Of a stretch of DNA of 64,000 nucleotides, positions 60,140 to 64,000 are shown piece after piece. The position numbers and the translations under genes were made by a program. The notes beneath the pieces were generated by a model that had not been told where the DNA came from, did not search any database, and saw nothing but the letters and a program-made list of their open reading frames with translations. The stretch spans positions 682,001 to 746,000 of the forward strand of contig JAULJL010000033.1 of the NCBI GenBank assembly GCA_030761205.1. Direction: 5' to 3'. The DNA is from Fremontodendron californicum (Eukaryota > Streptophyta > Magnoliopsida > Malvales > Malvaceae). Position 1 is the stretch's first letter; the number at the start of each line of letters is the position of its first letter.

Positions 60140-61310
60140 ATGGAGGATGAACAAGTTGCCCGAATGGAAAGAATAGAAAAGGAATAGAAAGAATTACGAG
60201 AACAGCTAGCAAAGTTTCAAGCAGAATCTAAGGATCAGATGATTAAGTTGATGGAGCTGATGTCCGTTGTAATCAAGGGAAAAGGATACACCGAAAACTT
60301 TGTCGCCAGGAGAGGGTTAGAGGCACAAAAAGGTCAGAATGAGGTCGTAATGATTGATGCCTAGAACGCAGTCAATGTCCTAAACTCAAATGATCCAGCT
60401 GAACAGGGAAAGTTGAAAAGGGTTGCAGTAAATGAGGTTGAGTTGGCAGATTCCCAAGGGAAATATCAGTTGCTAGATGAAAGGCTCCAGGTAGTAGAAA
60501 ATACAGATGTATTTGGGAGTTTAGATGCGAAAGAACGATGTTTGGTCATCGATTTATTCATTCCTCCTAAGTTCAAGATCCCTGACTTTGTGAAATATGA
60601 CGGGACGATCGATCCATCAGCCCACATCACTATGTTCTGCAACTCAGAAGGAAACCACTGTCATTTTTGTGAATACACTGCAGGCCTCGTACTATGATAT
60701 ACTTGTCGGCAACACCACGAAGAATTTTTCGGACATGGTAGTTTCAGAGGAGATGATTGAGAATGCTATCAAGGATGGGAAAATTGAAGCATAAAGAACA
60801 TCCAATACCAAGGAAAAAGGGGCATCTGAAAAGAAAAAGAAATATACCCAAGTCGTGGAAGACTTTGCCCAACCTCCCCAATTCTCCTCGTGTCAGCAAT
60901 TTTACTCTACCCTGAACAATGTCTCTCAAGGTTTTTATCCTTACCAACCAATAACTGCAACTACACCAGAATTTACATTTGTCTATCAATCGAACACCCT
61001 TGGGAATAATCGAAGGGGGCATAAAAAGCGAAAAAGAAATCAGGTTGACCTGATTCCTGTGACATACAGTGAGCTACTACATCAACTCATCCAGAATCAT
61101 TTTGTGACACCCATACAATTAGAGCCTCTGAAGCCCTCTTATCCATGCTGGTATGATGCTAATGAGTGTTGTGGTTATCATTCTGGCAATCAAGGTCACT
61201 CAACAGAGAATTGCCCCGCTTTGAAGTACAAGGTCAGGGATCTCATCAAGGCTGGTTCGATATGTTTTGAAGATGGGGAAGCCAAGTGTCATAAGAAACA
61301 TTGTGCATGA
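60140..61310 (+). pseudogene. gag: gag of element F, with capsid core deleted
   Basis: ATG at 60140. TAG codons at 60185 and 60362 stand where the other gags have CAG. After HITMFC at about 60640 roughly 300 bp is missing relative to B: the codons from RKMTSHID through AQVQPPL. This removes the heart of the capsid domain and shifts the frame. Homology resumes at QKE-TVIFVNTLQA, a TAA stands at 60792, and the C-terminal frame from 60855 to 61310 is open: QFYSTLNN, IPVTYSELLHQLIQNH, CCGYHSGNQGHSTENC. It shows the in-frame junction that is shifted in B. It cannot make a working capsid. Confidence 0.85.
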
Positions 61311-64000
61311 TCATATTAGGTTTTTGACGCATGTAGTTTTATACACTGTGATGATGAAAGCACTTGTCTCATGTTAACATCCACATGAATTAAATAAATT
61401 TTGAATTTTAAGTGCTTTGTGTTTGTTGTGTTTTAACAATAACGTGAATTTGCAAAAACAAGCATTAAGGAAGTTTTAATAATGGATAGTCTCAAGAAGA
61501 TTGATGATCAGTGTTAGAAATGACCTAACACCATCCCCCTCTTTTTTGGGCTTCTCTATACCTAAACCTTGAATCAAGAACACTTGAAAGACCTAATGCT
61601 TCAAGGAATATGAATGATTGAACTTAAAAAAAGAAAAAAAAAGAGAAGCATTGTCATTGCAGAATAAGCAATTATGTAAATCCTAGTCTAGGCTATGAAT
61701 AAAGGAACGAACTTTTTGAAATTTTTTCGAATTCCTTGAAATTCAAACAAGACATTCTTTCAAGAATCTAGATTTTGGTAATTTGATCTGTGTCAAGGTT
61801 GTGCCAAAACCATTCATGTCATTTTTAACAAACCACAAAACACTAATTGCCCAAACATCACTTCATGATTGACACCTTGGGGCACAATGATTAAACTAGA
61901 TTATCCCTTGTCCCAGTGAAAACCCATTTTTGGGTCATATTTTCCTTGTCTCTTCAAAGAACTCAGATTTGAAATTCAGTTTTTAGTACAGACTTAGACT
62001 TGCTATGTTCCTCGTTGATACAAATTCTCATTGGTTAATCAAATTAGGGCATCATATGTGGAAATGATGGATACATGGTGAAGAAGGATGGGCTAACGCA
62101 TGAATCATTGGGGCATGCGATGGAAAAAAGAGAAGAAATTTTTTTGTGATATCATGCATATGGGAATTCGGATGATTCCAAAGTGCAAAATGAAATTCTG
62201 AATATCTATTTCCCTTGGGGATTGCTTTTAAATATGAATATTTGTGCTTGACATGAGAAATGGCCATCTTTCATATCCCTTTCCAATAAAAAAAATAATT
62301 ATCCATACTCACCCCTTTTGAGCCAAAAGAATTCTTTCTTCTTTGAACCCTGATCAAGGATCACCCTCTACACTAGGGGGCAAATGCAAGGAAAGATCTT
62401 TTTAAAGATCATTCAGAAATGAGCCCTAGCTTAAAGACAGATGCAAAGCAAATGGAGCCCTGAATAAAGACGGGCTCACTCTGTTGAAAAAGAAGGGGGC
62501 AAAATGAAAGAAAAAAAAAAGTGAAAGACATGGCAAATTGAAAGCCAAGAACGAAGAAGAAAAGACGCAAAAGTCAAAAGGAAAAAAATGTCCAAGAAGG
62601 GACAAATGCTTCAAAGAGAATCCTCCTCAAAGAAAGGATCCTTGATCTGGTTACCCTCAAACACATATTTTGGGCGTATTTATCCTTTCTTTCTGAACCC
62701 TGAGCCATGGCCTACATTACATGCTTTAAAAGTCCATTTTGATCAAGCATGAATATTTAATTTGAAGGGTTTTACTCAAATTTTATCCCATCTCATCAAA
62801 TTCTCATTTCACTAAGGAAGAATTTAGAATTCCCAAGTGCATGGTAGAACAATGAAAAGAGAAAATTAGAGAGAAAAGGGACTCTAGGGCGAAAACCCAA
62901 AAACGGGCAGTCTAGAGTAGAATGGGAATTTTCGATGCCATCGATGATAGTGCCGATACCACAAAAGAAAAGATCTTTTTAAAAAGTGGTCATCGAGGAA
63001 CATTTAGGAATACCTGAACCTCCCAAAATTGTCAATTCTCATTCAGAGGATTGTCTTCAAAAAACTGAAACTTTTTTCTCCAAGATTAAACTTTCCGGTT
63101 TAAACATCCCGGCCAATCTTGACGCTTGTCAAAATGCCTTGATATGGAAACTAAAAGAATGTTGAATTTGTTTGGTTCTCAATGAATTCATGATTTATAA
63201 AACCTGTTCCATTTGTGAGCCTAGAAGGGATATACATTTTTGTCATGAAGTTTTCCTGGAAAAGACAGAATCTTGTTATACCAAGCTTTGCCAATCCCAG
63301 TTAAAAAACCCAGATTGACACTTTGAGAAATTTCTAACAATGATCATCAGTCTTCAAAAGATTTGTACATCACACATTGTGGGGTTAATATTTTTTTGTT
63401 CAGAAGTTTTCAAAATGAGAAAACAAATGAAGATATATTTTTTTGAAATACCCATTTTTGATGTTGACATGAGACAACGATTTTTCTAACTCAAAGGTAT
63501 AGAATTGCTAGAATAGGTCCTGACTTCTAGATATGAGGAGAAGAAATAGAACTCAGTTCAGATCTCTGTTGATGAAAGTTTGAAAACTGTTGGGACAAAG
63601 AGAATAGCCAAAATGAATTGAAGATATACTCTGATTTGAAGAGGAAAAATGAAAGGCTAAGCCAAAGTCTAGAAAAACAACCGGGGGCATTTGCATCACT
63701 CATAAGCACTCATCTCTTTATCGAGCTTTTGCATCTGCACAGTGTCGGCAAGCATTTGCATCATTCATGGGTATTTGCATTGGCATTATTCCATAAAGCA
63801 TCTGCATTTTACCTTTACATTTACATTCTTTATGGAATTCGCATTTGCGTCATCTCAAGAATTACATCATTTCTAGAATCATTGCATTTTCATTAGTGTG
63901 TAATAATCATAAACCATTTACATGAACACAATTAGTAAGGGCATCTGCATCAAGAAAATTTGCATCAATCTAAGTTATTTGAATCTACATCAAGAAGCAT
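61311..64000 (+). other. 3' non-coding region of element F, to window edge
   Basis: Colinear with 17165-19629 of element C, with small indels. It keeps about 240 bp at 63301-63540 that C lacks. No pol domain on either strand. GCATTTGCATC words near the right edge correspond to the sequence just before the 55-bp array of C. Confidence 0.65.

Larger units (their letters stand above)
37240..64000 (+). mobile_element. element F: Ogre/Tat-type pol-less element with nested insertions, 3' end outside window
   Basis: 5' LTR 37240-47512 (interrupted by solo LTR D), PBS 47515-47534, CACTA insertion 47553-56795, leader 56799-58320, ORF1 58321-59220, spacer, gag 60140-61310, 3' region to the window edge. 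It is colinear with element C from the PBS onward once the insert is removed. Position 64000 corresponds to 19629 in C. A tandem array should therefore start about 150 bp, and the 3' LTR about 1.4 kb, beyond the window if F kept the same plan. The 151 bp before it (37089-37239) is AT-rich unique sequence with nothing recognised. Confidence 0.85.

Overview
This is nuclear DNA from a flowering plant, almost certainly a dicot with a repeat-rich genome. The window is almost wholly transposable elements in nested insertions. The evidence is Ty3/Gypsy Tat/Ogre-type gag genes, about 5-kb LTRs, an Ogre-type primer binding site and polypurine tract, a CACTA (En/Spm) transposon with TNP2-type and TnpA-like genes, GT-AG introns, and plant LOG and UBP14 homologies. 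I see no rRNA, tRNA or CRISPR array. The species cannot be named from the sequence.

Layout. (A) 1-5390 is the 3' part of one LTR retrotransposon: an unidentified gene fragment (1-363), an intact intronless LOG-like ORF (580-1305), a non-coding 3' region, a polypurine tract and a 2.1-kb 3' LTR (3315-5390). It interrupts the gag of (B), a reverse-strand Ogre-like element. B runs rightwards from 5391, carrying gag (6818 to 5391) and half of ORF1 (8250 to 7686). B is split by (C), a complete forward element of 17,870 bp (8251-26120) flanked by the 5-bp duplication GTAGG. C consists of 5' LTR, PBS, ORF1, gag, a 55-bp tandem array, PPT and 3' LTR. B resumes at 26121 with the other half of ORF1, its leader, PBS and a truncated LTR (to 30037).

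(E) 30038-37088 is the 3' part of a related family: decayed gag, 3' region with a 38-bp array, PPT, and a different 2.7-kb LTR. That LTR carries an intronless fragment of ubiquitin protease UBP14. (F) starts at 37240 and leaves the window at 64000. Its 5' LTR holds a nested solo LTR (D, 40387-45457). Its leader holds a 9.2-kb CACTA transposon (47553-56795, duplication AGG). ORF1, gag and the 3' region follow; the 3' LTR should lie beyond the window.

Main reading. No reverse transcriptase, RNase H, integrase or protease is visible in C, E, or the visible part of F. These look like gag-retaining, pol-less derivatives that would depend on enzymes from other elements. C, F and B carry two consecutive ORFs (ORF1 and gag), each ending in a knuckle-like CX2HX5HX4C motif. 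Nearly every element gene is broken, and most premature stops are TAG where homologous copies have CAG, the pattern expected from deamination of methylated CHG sites. The only plausibly intact host-type gene is the LOG homologue, and it appears to sit inside a retrotransposon.
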